Positions 51,600 to 62,986 are shown, counted from the first letter of the stretch. The stretch: DNA of 64,000 nucleotides from Gerris lacustris (GCA_951217055.1 OX578283.1:65765228-65829227), one strand, 5' to 3'. Translations and numbers: made by a program. The notes: generated by a model from the sequence alone, not told the origin.

Positions 51600-51980
51600 T
51601 ACTTCCCCCACCACAGCTCCCACTCTACCAGCTCTCCCACTCTACCCGTGTCTTCAGTAGCAAGCAGTTTTTTAGAGTTTAGTTTCAGTTTATTTATTTA
51701 TTTATTTATTATATTGGATGACTAGCGACATGGCCATTTACACCCAAGCACAGTTAATTTATAAAATTATTCAATCAACAAAGAATAAAAAGGAAAAAAG
51801 AGGGTTTCAGTTTATACATTGTTGTGCAATCATTTCTGCTATTTTACTATACTTACTACTAGCTTATGTTTAAACGCTCCAAAATCAAAATTGGTAGAGT
51901 AGGAAGTAAAGTTCACTCTACTCGCTACTCTACTCTCCTGTTTACTCTACCCATGTAAACCCGGCTTAAGGGTATAAAAT
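51600..51980. repeat. Probable retroelement tail and flanking inverted motifs
   Basis: (TTTA)n at about 51690-51712 followed by TTATATTGGATGACTAGCGA resembles the 3' end of a minus-strand LINE. ACTCTACTCTACTTCC at 51590 and GTAGAGTAGGAAGTAAAG at 51894 form an imperfect inverted pair. Confidence 0.4.
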
Positions 51981-52199
51981 AAGATCTAGAAATGTTTATT
52001 TTCTATCTAAGTTTATTGAAAATCTATAATATTGGCAGGGTAGACTTCGGACTCTGATTTGCAGATGTTACGAGTACACTTGTTATAGTCTTGAAGCATA
52101 AAACTATTGAAACATGTATTGACCATCATTATAGGCAGCATGCAGATTAAAACAAGCATCCAGTAGATCAACAGGTACTTACTGATGTAATTTCCCTCG

Positions 52200-52625
52200 T
52201 AATACTAGAACAATCAATAAATTATATATCGGACAGTGAGAGGTGGGGTTCGATTCCCCGCTGGGGCGAAGTTATTTTTATGGTATTCGTAAAATTTTAA
52301 TTCGAAAATAAACCATAAAGATCGTTTCAATTACTTAGAGGATAAATGAGCACCCGAGGTGAAATCGAGAAATTAATTTAAGAAATAAATTTGGGCGCAC
52401 TCCCCCTCAAAAACTCTGAAAAAACATTATTTCTCGATAACTATTCCGACGATTTTTAATTATTTTTTTTTTTAAATGTAGTCTATTTAAATACGAATTT
52501 AACGGTATAAGTCGTTTTCCCGGGAAAAATCTAGCTTCTGAGAAAATAATTTTAAACGCGGACAGTGAGAGGTCGGGTTCGATTCCCTGCAGGGAAGGTT
52601 ATTTTTATGGTAATTCTAAACATTT
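52200..52625 (+). repeat. Dispersed family CTTTCTCATATAAAGAG, two partial internal copies
   Basis: Two copies of the B-box module, GGGGTTCGATTCCCCG at 52246 and GGGTTCGATTCCCTGC at 52575, separated by the family's AAAACTCTGAAAAAACAT region. Confidence 0.7.
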
Positions 52626-53831
52626 TTTAAACAAATAAACCATATACATCGATTTTAATGTCAAAGGAGCATTTATTCCAAATTTCAAGAAAAAATAAAA
52701 ACCTTTTTTCTTTTTTTTTTGAAAAAAAGTCTAAATAACATTTTTTTAAAATTAATTACAAATTTTTTTATAAATAAACAACTATATATATTTATATCCC
52801 CAACTTGAAGTAACATTCATGCCAAATTTCAAGATAAACAAAAAATAAATTAGAAAAAACCTTTTTTTTTTTTTTTTTTTTTTAATTTAAAAATGAAATT
52901 CATTAAATATAAAACTCATACGTTGTTTGTTATGACTTTAAAGAACATCTATGCCAAATCTGAAAAAAATCTAATAAAGCGTTTAGCCGTAAGCGCGTAA
53001 CAAACATTTTCAGACGAAATGCAAATCGGTCAAACTTAAGCTTTAAAATGTTACTTTATAAGTTTTGATAATTGGGGGTAGTTTTCACCCCTAAAAAATA
53101 AACAGCGCCCATCGGCAATATATAGATTTTGAAGTAGATGTGTAAGAGGAGCCTAATAAACCATAGAAGGGCGACGATCAATTTGAATTAGGGTGGTAAT
53201 TAGGGGGTTGTTTTCATTGATTTTTTTCGTAGAAAAATGTGGGGACTAACTTTATTTTCATCGTAACTCGCATAATTTTGATGCTATCGACTTCTATTTT
53301 TTTAAAAATAAAAGCTCTTTTTGTCTACTTTAAAAAAACCTCTATAAGTTTGGGCAGTGAGGGGGGAGGGGTTTACAGGGGGTTACATATTATTATGGTA
53401 TACATAGAAATGTTGAATACTCAATTTATGATAAATCTATTTTATAAGCCCAAAAACACGCTTCTTTCCGCTAAAATCCACCTTTTTTAAAATTGGCTCG
53501 CACTTTTCAAAATGCTGTATCTCAGTACCTAATGGGTGAAAATAGTCGTATGACCAGTGATTTTTATAGGAAATTTGATGCTCTTTATCATTGTACTGGT
53601 AAGGTTTGTTTGTTTGCCGCGTAGTTTTCCAGCTAGAGGCAAAAAACCGAAAAATTTGCGGAAAAATTGGGGTTTTTCCCCCCTCCCCAAGTTAGCACAA
53701 GGGCCACGAGGTCGAAAACTCAGCATTGGCATCCCAGAGGACCTCTGAGTTACCTGTAAAAATTCCATTAAGTTCAAAATACTTTCCAGGTAAATCTACC
53801 TGGCTCCTGGACTAAGGAAGTAGTTTATATT

Positions 53832-54410
53832 TTTATCTACGATTGATAAGAAATATAAACATTATATCTCTGTTTAGATGCGTTGAAAGTAATTATTTAC
53901 GTACTTGTATTAATTGTCCATGCGCGTCTCATAGTTCTGAAGAATTCATCTTCTTTACCACACTAGTGCGGTAAAGAAGAGGAATTCTTCAGCTTTACTC
54001 ACGATTAGCTAGTTTGTTTACATTTAACAAAACTAATTTGCTGTTCTTTTATTAAAGTTGCTGTTTATATCGAGTTTTTAGTGAAAAACAATGAGTGAAT
54101 GAAGTGACTGACGAAAATGTGGAGAATAATACTCCTCCAGAAATAATTAATTCGGCAAAAAATACAACTCAAGAATTAATGCCATCTTTATCAAGAGAGA
54201 GATACGAACTTACATACAGCAAGTTTATTTTTTTCTGTATTTATAATTAAATCTAACAATCGTAGATAAAGTACGGTACGCAACTCGAGCGAAAACGGCA
54301 TTTTGCATTGCTCGTGTGGTTTTACAACCCTCGCTGTTGCTCGGGTGCAAACTCCTCACTCGCATGCAAAATGCTACTTTCCGCACTCGACGCGTAATGT
54401 ACTATTATAT
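53832..54410 (+). mobile_element. Crypton-like non-autonomous element, copy 1
   Basis: 579 bp starting TTTATCTACGATTGATAAG. Includes an internal hairpin (GAAGAATTCATCTTCTTTAC and complement), a decayed peptide ELMPSLSRERYELTYSKF, and the inner inverted motif CAATCGTAGATAAAGTACGG. The SRERYE-x-(A/T)Y-x-KF motif resembles the N-terminal end of Crypton-type tyrosine recombinase proteins common in arthropods; that is my inference. Confidence 0.55.
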
Positions 54411-54499
54411 TATTTCATTTTTTTAAAAAACAATACCCCGATTGACACAATTATAAAAAATAGAATTAAATAATTAAAGACAACCAAAATAGAAATGGA

Positions 54500-54592
54500 T
54501 TTTTTTTTTTAACGAGGGGTACTTAGTGTATGAAAATTATAGAAAGGGTACACAGATGTTAAAAGTTTGGGAATCACTGCTCTAGAAGAAGA
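54500..54592. mobile_element. hAT end remnant
   Basis: AAGTTTGGGAATCACTGCTC is the complement of a CAGTGATTCCCAAACTT-type hAT terminus. Only this end is visible. Confidence 0.45.
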
Positions 54593-54856
54593 AATGGCTG
54601 CAGTACACAGAGCGGCCATTTCTTCTTCTTCTTCATCCAGCATGTCAAAAACATAGAGAACATTCAGGGTAGAAGGCTCAAAACCAACTGAAGGGAGAAG
54701 CAACAAGTGCGAAGTGTGTTCTTTCATGTGTCTGACGGCAGAACAATGAACACCGCCTCATGTCTGACGTGGTCCCATGTTATCTGACGTAAGTAGCTTA
54801 ACACAGGGTTTTGAGAGTTTATGTTCATAAATGTGCTTATAACGTAAAAAAATTCC

Positions 54857-55166
54857 TATTTAACCCTTGTTCCCTAGAAGGCTAACAACTCAATACTAAA
54901 ACTCAAACACTTTAGAGAACATATCTTGAAAAACTATATTTCTTTATACACTCAAATTATTATAATCAACTCAACTCTTTTTCGACTTGACAACGTAAAC
55001 ATAAACATCAAAACTAATAAATCCAGGTTCTGTCACTCGCATCGCAACATCCCTAAAACACTACCTATGCGTCAAAGTGACGTATTGAATAGATAAAAAT
55101 GGCTGCCAGTCGCCCCCACTACGTCCAATGGTTCCAAACGTCACTGTATGCCTACCCTGTTTAATA
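54857..55166. mobile_element. piggyBac-like fragment between the two Crypton-like copies
   Basis: TTAACCCTTGTTCCCTAGAA at the left and CTACCCTGTTTAA at the right carry TTAA. AAGTGACGTATTGAATAGAT and GGCTGCCAGTC match, inverted, the subterminal zone at 19270-19320. Confidence 0.5.
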
Positions 55167-55745
55167 TTTTTTATCTACGACTGATACGAAATATAAACAT
55201 TATATCTCTGTTTAGATGCGTAGAAAGTGATTCTTTACGTAATTGTATTCATTGCGCATGCGCGTCTCATAGTTCTGAAGAATTCATCTTCTTTACCACA
55301 CTAGTGCGGTAAAGAAGAGGAATTCTTCAGCTTTACGCACGATTAGAGAGTTTGTTTACATTTAACAAGACTAATTTGCTGTTTGTTTAATAAAAGTAAC
55401 TTTTATATCGAGTTTTTTGTGAAAATCAATGAGTGATTTAAATGATTATGACGAATATGAGGAGAATAATACGCCTCCCGAAATAATTCGGCACAAAACA
55501 CAACTAATGAATTAATGTTATCTTTATCAAAAGAGAAATACGAACTTGTATACTGGAAGTTTATTTCTTTCTGTATTTATTATTTAAATCTAACAATCGT
55601 AGATAAAGTACGGTACGCAACTCGTGCGAAAACGGCATTTTGCATTGCTCGTGTGGTTTTACCACCCTCGCTGTCGCTCGGGTGCAAACTCCACACTCGT
55701 ATGCAAAATGCTACTTTCCGCACTCGACGCGTAATGTACTATTAT
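55167..55745 (+). mobile_element. Crypton-like non-autonomous element, copy 2
   Basis: 579 bp, a same-strand copy of 53832-54410 with scattered differences. It encodes MLSLSKEKYELVYWKFISF and carries the same hairpin. The 84-residue frame continues into the terminal repeat and is not a gene. Confidence 0.6.
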
Positions 55746-56794
55746 AATAATAATTTTTTTAACACTTAGTTGTAAGAAATTTAACTGAAACAGACGAAAA
55801 CATTACTGTGAATAGATGTTACCTGATAGAAAATTGTGTTCCTCTTCTTATTAATACAGAAATGTTTACCTACTTTTTTTTTAAAGAAATATTCATGAAT
55901 CGCCTATTTATTTATTATAAACCAAACTAATAATGTATTTTTAAGTAACTTACTATATTTTGAGACTAAAAAATAGTTTAATTTAAATAAGATCCAATGA
56001 TAGTCACAGTGACGTATCGGTAGGAACAACATATTAATATTTAACGGTATAGAATACTACATACAATGATATGGATATCCATGAAAAGGTAATTAAATAA
56101 AGAAGTTTTTCCATTGCCTGGACAATTCAAGAACTAACTATAGTTTAAGCACTATGGGCCGTCAAAAAGTTTTTTTGTGTTTTCAGGTTTTTTTTTTTTT
56201 TTAAAAACAAAGACATTTTGAGCTAAATTTGAACTAGAAGGAATAAAAATAAATGAAAATTGATAATACCATTTCTTTTAGCAAATGTTTTTAGGTTTCC
56301 AACGATACCTATAATAATGAGCTACCCCTCTTTGTTCTCGAGATACACTTGTTTAAGTGTAAAAAATGAGCTTAGCCCAAAATCTTAAAGAATGGCTCTA
56401 GTCAGAAAACGAAGCCCGAAAGGACATAGGTTAATATAACATTTTTGACTCCTTTTAGGGTCCCCTTTATGCCCCTTCTTTTTGGCAGACTTAAGTTGGG
56501 ACACCCTGAATAATCACTCAAATATATAAATCAGACAAATATACTGTTTGAAAAAGGGATATAATCTCTTGCTGCCAAGCGATTCTCGACCGCACGGTGT
56601 ATCTCAGTTCAACCTAAATTTGTATTAAAAAATGATAGTTTTTCACGAATAAATAACTTTTCTTATTAAAAAAGTGATTTCTTGTAAAAAGTAAAAGATT
56701 TTAGAGTAATTGGATAGATAAATAGAAATAATATGTCCGTATGTGTAACAAAAATACATTATAAAACAAATAGTTCACCAAATAAAAATATTAC

Positions 56795-57049
56795 TTGCCA
56801 TCATATATTCATAGGTCAATGCGTCAATTAAGATGATAAATTCTCCAAACAAGAAAAGAACAGATCCTTGAGCAGATGCGAATGTCGGAGATAAATCAAA
56901 ATGTTGACATGCAATTGCCGGAAAATAAAATGAAATCATGACTGCAGTGGCAATCATAAATCCCCAACTGTCTTCATTTAAGAATACATTGTGCATGAAT
57001 TCATACGAGCATAAATAGAAGTAATAAAAAGGTACATTCCCAGTTACAA
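56795..57049 (-). CDS. SLC17-like, helices 9-11 exon
   Basis: Acceptor tattttacag, phase 1 entry. Encodes SWGFMIATAVMISFYFPAIA and CQHFDLSPTFASAQGSVLFL. The family has (N/H)-x-x-D-(L/I)(A/S)P-x-(F/Y)A in this place. I end it at a GTAATA donor (phase 1) because helix 12 is still missing; if unspliced, the frame stops at 56775 after nine more codons. Confidence 0.7.
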
Positions 57050-60000
57050 CTGTAAAATAAAAAATTATTTAAGAATTAAAGTAGGCAAAAAAACTAATTT
57101 TACATATTTATAATTACTAAATACTAAGACGTCTAGTATTATTGTTATATTTCCAAATAAAGGGTGAGCAAAAATACTCTCAATAGGTAGTGTGAGGTTT
57201 CCTCTCCGACCCCGCACTGCCTATTGACAAAGCCTCACAAAAGGTAGTGCGGGGTCGACTCTCCGACACTCCGAGCCAACACTACCTATACGTCGCGTCA
57301 GAGAGGTTACGTAAAAGTGACAAAGGTTGCTGTGACGTCATGCGCCCTCCACGATTTTTCGTCAGGTTATCTTTTCTGGCTCATAACAAACCATTGTTTA
57401 TTAGAGTTCTGTGAGCATTTTATAGTTTTTTCCTCTTTTCATTCTATTAAAAGCTTTTCTAACCGTTTTTAACCTTATCATATATTAGTAACATCATTAA
57501 TAAGCCAACAAATGTTTACATTATAGGTGATAAAACAAATAATTCTCACAAATAACTCAAATAAGATGTAAAATAACTTACTTACAGATGTGCTCTTTTT
57601 ACTCTATTAAAAGCTTTTTTAACTGTTTTTAACCTTATCATATATCAGTAACATCATTAATAAGCCAATAAATGTATACATTTTAGATGATAAAACAAAT
57701 AATTCTCACAAATAACTCAAAGAAGATGTAAAATAACTTACTCACAGATGTGCTCTTTTTACTCTATTAAAAGCTTTTTTAACTGTTTTTAACCTTATCA
57801 TGTATCAGTAACATCATTAATAAGCCAATAAATGTATACATTATAGATGATAAAACAAATAATTGATTAAAAAATAATAATAAAATAAAATAGCACTGAT
57901 AAAACTCAGTCGTATATCCAATGTTATGAGCCAGCTGACCTAACAACACACACTTTTTTACGTAAGTGACGTCACACTTCCCCGGCGTATTGAGAAAGCC
58001 TTTCAATAGGTAGAGGTAGTGCGGGTTTGACTCTCCGACACTCCGACCTAACACTACCTTTGAGAAAGCCTCTCAATATATAGGTAGAGGTAGTGTTAGG
58101 TCGGCTCTCCAACCCCGCACTACCTATTGAGAAAGCCTTTCAATAGGTAGTGCAATGTCGACTCTCCGGCACTCCGAGCCAACACTACCCATTGAGAAAG
58201 CTCAATGGGTGGTGTGAGGTCGGCTCTCCAACCCCGCACTACCTATTTAAAAAATCTCTCAATAGGTAGTGTGGGGTAGACTCTCCGACATTCCGACCCA
58301 ACACTACCTATTGAGAAAGCCTCTCAATAGGTAGTGTGGGGTCTCCACCCTACTAAATATGACTGCCCCCTACTCCTAAGCTGAGTCCAGCATTAACACG
58401 GTAGCGTCTTCACATTACTTCATGTTGGTTCCTACTAACATGGCCTACAGCGCATGCGCTGCGCACAGGTAGGTAGCCAAACTGAGGAGACGGCCGATAC
58501 AACTCTCTCAGAATATTTGGTTCAAATTTAAAAACAAAATCCTTAGTTAGAAAACAATAATAATGTGCAATAATAAAATTGAAGAATAAATCCACTTTCT
58601 ACTGTTCCAGCGACTTCTTCTTCTCTGGAAGACGGTGGTCATGGATGCTCCCTAGGAATTACGAGTGAGCACGGCTCTAGCTTGAAGACTGTAATGATTA
58701 TTGATTGCTGACGCAAATGAATGTTAGAATAATATAGTAATTGAAATTTAGACTATGGTTGGGACATCGATGTTGATGTATCGAAAACATCGATGTATCG
58801 GACTGAAAAACATCGATGTTGATCTTTCGATGTATCTTGGTCATCGGGTTGGAGGACCGATGTCGTTGTACCGAAATCATCGATGTTATCTTTCGATGTT
58901 TTGGCTAACATCGATGTTTGTTCTTTCGATGTTGATGTATCGAAAACATCGATGATTACCTATCGATGTCCCAATCCTAATTTATACCCTTATCCCCTTA
59001 GGGATCAAAATGTAATCGAATAACCCTTAAATTTAGTAGCGATAGACGTTGTCCTGCTGGGCCCCATTACCAATTGGTTTTCAGCATTACTAATTATTCT
59101 ACAAAATAATTACTTGAACCCATGCATTTTACTTTAAAGCACGGTTTACACGCTCAGGCCATTTGCACAAACTGGCTTGTGCAAATGGCTTAAATGAAAT
59201 TTTACCGTTCAGAAGTTCAGTTTGGCTTGCACAATTGTTAAGTGAAGAACCCTGCAAATTGCAGTTTTTGAGTTCAAAATGGAGAATTTTGACGAAAAAC
59301 TAATTCTTGCAACGGCTGCGGTTTGCATTATATAAAAAAATATCAAATTGAAGGCCAATAAAAGGAAATGGTCTAAACCTTGATTGCTAAAAAGGGAATT
59401 GTTTAGAATTTCAAGTATATAGTTAAACATAATGAGTACCCGTTATTATCATTCATCATAAGTTATGTCATCGTAATATATAGGTATAAGTTTGTCATTG
59501 TAAAATAGACATTGTATTCATAAAACTAAAATAAATTAAATTATAATTATATTCTATCACTTAAAACAACTATCAAATGATAATAAGGTCGGGGTTACAG
59601 GTGGTCGAACGTCACCATCACCAATGCGCATGCCCATGGTTGGAGCTGAGGCTTGAGGATCATTTAAACGCACATGCCAATACATCAACCTCAAGCCTAT
59701 TTTCTGTACAGACAGACTTACTCAAGCCATTTTTTTTGGCTTGAGCAAACTGACGTGCAAATTGGCTAGCACAAGCCAGTTTGAGCAAATAGCTTGAGCG
59801 TGTAAACCGTGCTTTATTAAACACACATTTATATAAAAGTAGACAAATTTTGACATAAAACGAACAAAATACTTGCTCAAATAGACAAGTGACTTCAGAT
59901 CTGTACAACAAATAAGTCTTTAAGCTGGGTTTCTACTACCTGTAACTTGACGAGCATGACTCGAAGTATGTCATGACTCGAAGTATGTCATAGCTCGAGT

Positions 60001-62202
60001 CGTGTCAAACATACTAGACTCGAAATAGCTCGTGGTGGCTCGACTCCGTTAAGGATTCGACGAACCACAAGCATACGAGCACGAACACGAACCTCATCGC
60101 CAAATCACACAGGCTGTGGGAACCCAGCTTAAAAAGTATACCAAGCTCTACATAACAAAAAAGACTTACACAAAAAGAAAAATGTTTTTCTGGCACCCGC
60201 TTTTGTAAAGAATCCAGAATTAGTAAGAAAATCGGCTATCACACTTGAGCCAATTGCACCAATAATAGATGCTAAAGCGTATTCATAAAAATGCTTCTTG
60301 AAAAACTGAAATAAAAAGTAAATCAAACATAAAATAATAGATAAGGAATCCAATTTAAAGTGTCAAGGGCTGTTTAGCAGGTTTAAACACATATAATTGT
60401 TTTTGAAAAGTACGTAATGGTAAAATAATATAATTAAGTTTGTCACGTTACCATTGTTTCAACATTTGTACAAAATATTGTGGCAGCAACTCGAACAAAG
60501 AAAAGATATTGAACTTTTGAAATTGATCGAACAATCAAATACAGTGTAAAGTATTTGTTCATCCACATCTTTAACCACGGAATCCTAACCACCTGAAATA
60601 AACTCAGTCAGTTATCCTCGATTTATAATTGTATTTTTTCTTTGATTTATCTACGCCTATTTGGTGTACCTGTCTGTCCCTAGGCCAAAAGGATGTGGGG
60701 CGCAAATTGTTGTTACTCGTACATAACAACAAATTGAAATTTAATGTTTTCTCTCTCTTAAATTAGCTTCTGGTTTGGTTAATTTAATCGCCTAGATTAG
60801 TTATCACATGATATCATTTATATAATCGAGTTGAGTGCCGACGACTAACCTCGAAATGATTTGTTATTGCTAAGCTGAGGCAACCACATTTATTCCAATA
60901 AAAATAAATGTTTGTTTTGATTAGTTGGTCTTTAAATAGATATAATAACTTACCTAAATTGGTACTTCTTTAGATTGTTACTCCCCTATGTGTTTTTAGA
61001 ATATAAATGACTTTAACTAAATAACTATTAAGACAAAATGATGTTAAGTCCAATGTACTTTGGGACAAAGGAATATCAAACTTCTGTTTTTATAAGGGGA
61101 GTAACAGTCTAAAGAAGAATGCTCTATACACCTTCTTTAGATTGTTACTCCCCTCTGTTTTCTTTATAAGGGGAGTAACAATCTAAAGAAGTGCCCCTAA
61201 ATTAATTTACTTATTATTACTTTTTTTTCTAAATATAAAATTAAGCCCGTTGCCACGGGCCTAAGGGCTCGTAATAGCTATTTACGTACCTAGAGCAGTA
61301 ATGGCGTTATTACAGGCCGAGGGCGAAGTTTGAAAGCACGAGTGCGTTTAATGCCCGAGGCCAGTCATGTCGCTTACTGCTCGTGGTGCGTACACTATTT
61401 TATCGCCCACCACATGTAAACTAATTACTAAACATGCAAACTATTTAGCCATAATCTTCAAAACAATAAATGCATATTAAGGTTACATCAGTACCAAAAC
61501 AAACCGCAGTTATAAAAATATTGATTGTTACTAATTGAATAGCTGACGCTGAGAAGTACTAGCGCTTCCTGTACGCCGCGGCCAGGAAGCGGCCGCTTCT
61601 CGAACTAGCAGCCTGTAAAGATAAGCATGCATTTTTACAGGCCCCAGGGCTGAAAAATGGAACTTTACCGGCCGTTCAGGATAAGAATGTTTAAGAATGT
61701 TGTTTAGGATAAGAAGTGGTGGGCGATAAAACTATAAACAAACCATAAGCCAATCAGTATTATAGAACCCACCTTAATGGTTCTTGAATCTGCCACGTGA
61801 GTTCTCTGACTGCCATGATAGAACAGTCAACTATCTCGTCAGACGAGATAGTGTGGTTGTTATCATTCTATCGTAACAAAATCTGTCACGTGGTGATAAT
61901 TGCTATCATGACAGCATCTATTAACATTTAAACTTAAAATAATATAAAAGTTTATATGGTTTTATTAATACTCACCTGGTATTGAGAGCAGTTAATGTAT
62001 TTCAGTATATTTTTACGTTCTCTTTCCATTATGAATGGATGAGCCTTGGGTGAATCGAAAACCAAATAATGCCACATAATGCAAAACAGAAATAAGAAGA
62101 AAGCTATGTACAGTTGAATTTGAACACCTCTGGAAGCATGTGTTACGTACATTATAATTAACACCACTAATGGGCAAATTACTATTCTGCCTAAATAATT
62201 CA
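56795..62202 (-). CDS. SLC17-type major facilitator (sialin/phosphate-transporter family), partial, divergent (span includes introns)
   Basis: Four minus-strand exons in phase: 62202-61976, 60592-60452, 60305-60170, 57049-56795. They give about 253 residues of the C-terminal half of a 12-helix transporter. Diagnostic piece: LFCIMWHYLVFDSPKAHPFI, the SLC17 signature W-x-x-L-V-(Y/F)DSP-x-x-HP-(R/F)I after helix 6; then a helix-7 exon opening VVRIPWLKMW; then EYALASIIGAIGSSVIADFL and TKAGARKTFF (helix 8, G-x-x-x-D, LSTTKVRK-like). SLC17 members move organic anions or phosphate, often in lysosomes or vesicles. The helix-7 and helix-10/11 regions are unusually divergent, so substrate cannot be inferred. 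5' exons lie beyond 64000; the end (helix 12) was not found. Confidence 0.75.
57178..57300. repeat. Inverted/tandem repeat cluster (CAATAGGTAGTG family), part 1
   Basis: CAATAGGTAGTGTGAGG and CCCCGCACTGCCTATTG units alternate in both orientations with CTCTCCGACACTCCGA linkers. The same cluster type is larger at 58000-58345. Confidence 0.75.
57443..57869. repeat. Tandem repeat of about 159 bp, 2.7 copies
   Basis: CTATTAAAAGCTTTTCTAAC restarts at about 57443, 57602 and 57762; copies are about 95% identical, and the third is cut off. Lies in an SLC17-like intron. Confidence 0.9.
58000..58345. repeat. Inverted/tandem repeat cluster (CAATAGGTAGTG family), part 2
   Basis: At least six alternating units of (T/C)CAATAGGTAGTG(C/T)(G/A)GG and CACTACCTATTGAGAAAGCC, each about 60 bp, giving many possible hairpins. 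Confidence 0.8.
58755..58976. repeat. CATCGATG palindrome cluster between inverted ends
   Basis: GGTTGGGACATCGATGTTGA starts it and CTATCGATGTCCCAATCCTA ends it, as inverted repeats. In between, the 8-bp palindrome CATCGATG or close variants recurs about ten times. Probably a MITE with expanded subterminal motifs. Small frames here are by-products. Confidence 0.8.
59135..59816. mobile_element. 682-bp TA-flanked TIR element
   Basis: TAAAGCACGGTTTACACGCT and AGCGTGTAAACCGTGCTTTA are near-perfect inverted ends, followed inward by GCCATTTGCACAAACTGGCT-type palindromic subrepeats. No transposase. Confidence 0.88.
59920..60131. mobile_element. 212-bp MITE
   Basis: TTAAGCTGGGTTTCTAC and GTGGGAACCCAGCTTA are inverted ends. 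The interior repeats (A/G)(T/A)GACTCGA(A/C)... motifs. It ends about 38 bp from an SLC17-like exon. Confidence 0.8.
60170..60305 (-). CDS. SLC17-like, helix-8 exon
   Basis: Acceptor tttatttcag, donor GTAAGT; phase 0 to 1. Encodes FFKKHFYEYALASIIGAIGS then SVIADFLTNSGFFTKAGARK. Resembles the family's G-x-x-S-A-L-P-x-(I/L) ... G-x-(L/I)-x-D-(Y/F)L ... (S/T)-x-x-x-(V/A)RK block. Confidence 0.8.
60452..60592 (-). CDS. SLC17-like, helix-7 exon
   Basis: Acceptor ttatttcag, donor GTAACG; 141 nt, phase 0. Encodes VVRIPWLKMWMNKYFTLYLI and QYLFFVRVAATIFCTNVETM. (I/T)PW at the start is the family's post-loop motif; the usual N-(F/W)-x-x-x-W-x-x-Y stretch is not conserved. Confidence 0.75.
60870..60955. 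repeat. Fragment of the tRNA-like dispersed family
   Basis: GCTGAGGCAACCACATTTAT then TCCAATAAAAATAAATGTTT is the complement of the block at 38220/38344. Confidence 0.7.
60961..61195. mobile_element. MITE (GATTGTTACTCCC family), copy 3
   Basis: GGTACTTCTTTAGATTGTTA and TAACAATCTAAAGAAGTGCC are inverted termini, with the same second inner pair as copy 2. About 90% identical to 41431-41663 by eye. Confidence 0.88.
61390..61732. mobile_element. TIR element (TTTTATCGCCCACCAC ends)
   Basis: TTTTATCGCCCACCAC and GTGGTGGGCGATAAAA are perfect inverted repeats of 16 bp bounding about 340 bp; no coding frame. Confidence 0.75.
61780..61925. repeat. Imperfect palindrome with two CACGTG motifs
   Basis: GCCACGTGAG at the left and TGTCACGTGG at the right, with CTATCTCGTCAGACGAGATAG at the centre (listed motif trimmed to its arms CTATCTCGTC and GACGAGATAG). 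Probably a small MITE. Confidence 0.55.
61976..62202 (-). CDS. SLC17-like, exon with DSP-x-x-HP motif
   Basis: Acceptor ttcaatttcag (from T/A-rich DNA), donor GTGAGT; phase 1 to 0. Encodes NYLGRIVICPLVVLIIMYVT, a polar turn, LYIAFFLFLFCIMWHYLVFD, SPKAHPFIMERERKNILKYI. Two membrane helices then the family's central loop. Confidence 0.82.
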
Positions 62203-62243
62203 CTGAAATTGAAAAAAAAAAAAAAAAAATAGATTTTATACAT

Positions 62244-62870
62244 AACTAGCTGGATACCCGTGCTTCGCTACGGAGTGTTATATTAATTTCATAAGCTTAT
62301 AAACTACCATCAAGAAACATTTAAATTATTTTACTATGCGAGAATATCTAGATCCTCTCCCTCCCACTTATTTCTATACCCCTTCCCTTTGATAAGATAA
62401 TTTGCAAATATCCTAAATTTACCCCCCTCCTAAATGAAAATATTACAAAACTGTACATAACAACAATTACTGTACTCTTAAAGAGCTTTTCAACAAAATT
62501 GCTTCATGAAGGGTATTCATTACTTTGACTCCGTATCATCAAATCATCAAATTGGGAGAAAACTGTAAATTTGTATAAAAGATATACTCTCATACGGATA
62601 CTCTTCTTTTTTTTTATAAGATATAGCTATATTTTTCCATTTTACCCCCCTTCTAAGTAAAAATATGATAAAACTGTACATAACAACAATTACTATACTC
62701 TTAAAGAGCTTTTCAACGATATGCTTCATAAAGGTTATTAATTACTTTGACCCCGTATTATTCATTACATGTACCCCGTACCCTACCCCTGTGTACCAAT
62801 ATTTAAATTTTAAAAATTCATCTAGACAGTGAATTTCCCCTTGCTTTGAAGGTTAAGTATGCAAATTTTC
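62244..62870. repeat. Dispersed repeat starting ACTAGCTGGATACCCGTGCT
   Basis: ACTAGCTGGATACCCGTGCT then TCGCTACGGAG is a widespread arthropod repeat start. Two CTGTACATAACAACAATTAC modules (about 62450 and 62675) show internal duplication. Confidence 0.5.
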
Positions 62871-62916
62871 ATCGAGATCGGACTAAAACTGTAGATTTGT
62901 ATAAAGAATATACACA

Positions 62917-62919
<3 letters not shown>

Positions 62920-62986
<67 letters not shown>
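62920..62986. repeat. (TA)33 microsatellite
   Basis: 67 bases of alternating TA, the source of the Ile-Tyr frame here. Confidence 0.97.

Larger units (their letters stand above)
48170..56794. other. Intergenic region between polycystin and the SLC17-like gene
   Basis: Convergent gene ends. Besides the elements listed separately, the rest is AT-rich with homopolymer runs. The missing last exon of the minus-strand transporter may lie here, but I could not identify it. The last part (55991-56062) matches, inverted, the left end of the 18054 piggyBac-like element. Confidence 0.5.

Noticed and set aside
53239..53777. Two frames of 63-83 residues
   Set aside because: No splice context or family resemblance, and the surroundings are repeat-rich.
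54509..54727. 72-residue minus frame with an acidic run (DEEEEEMAAL)
   Set aside because: The run comes from a GAAGAAGAA-type repeat next to an hAT end; no supporting exon structure.
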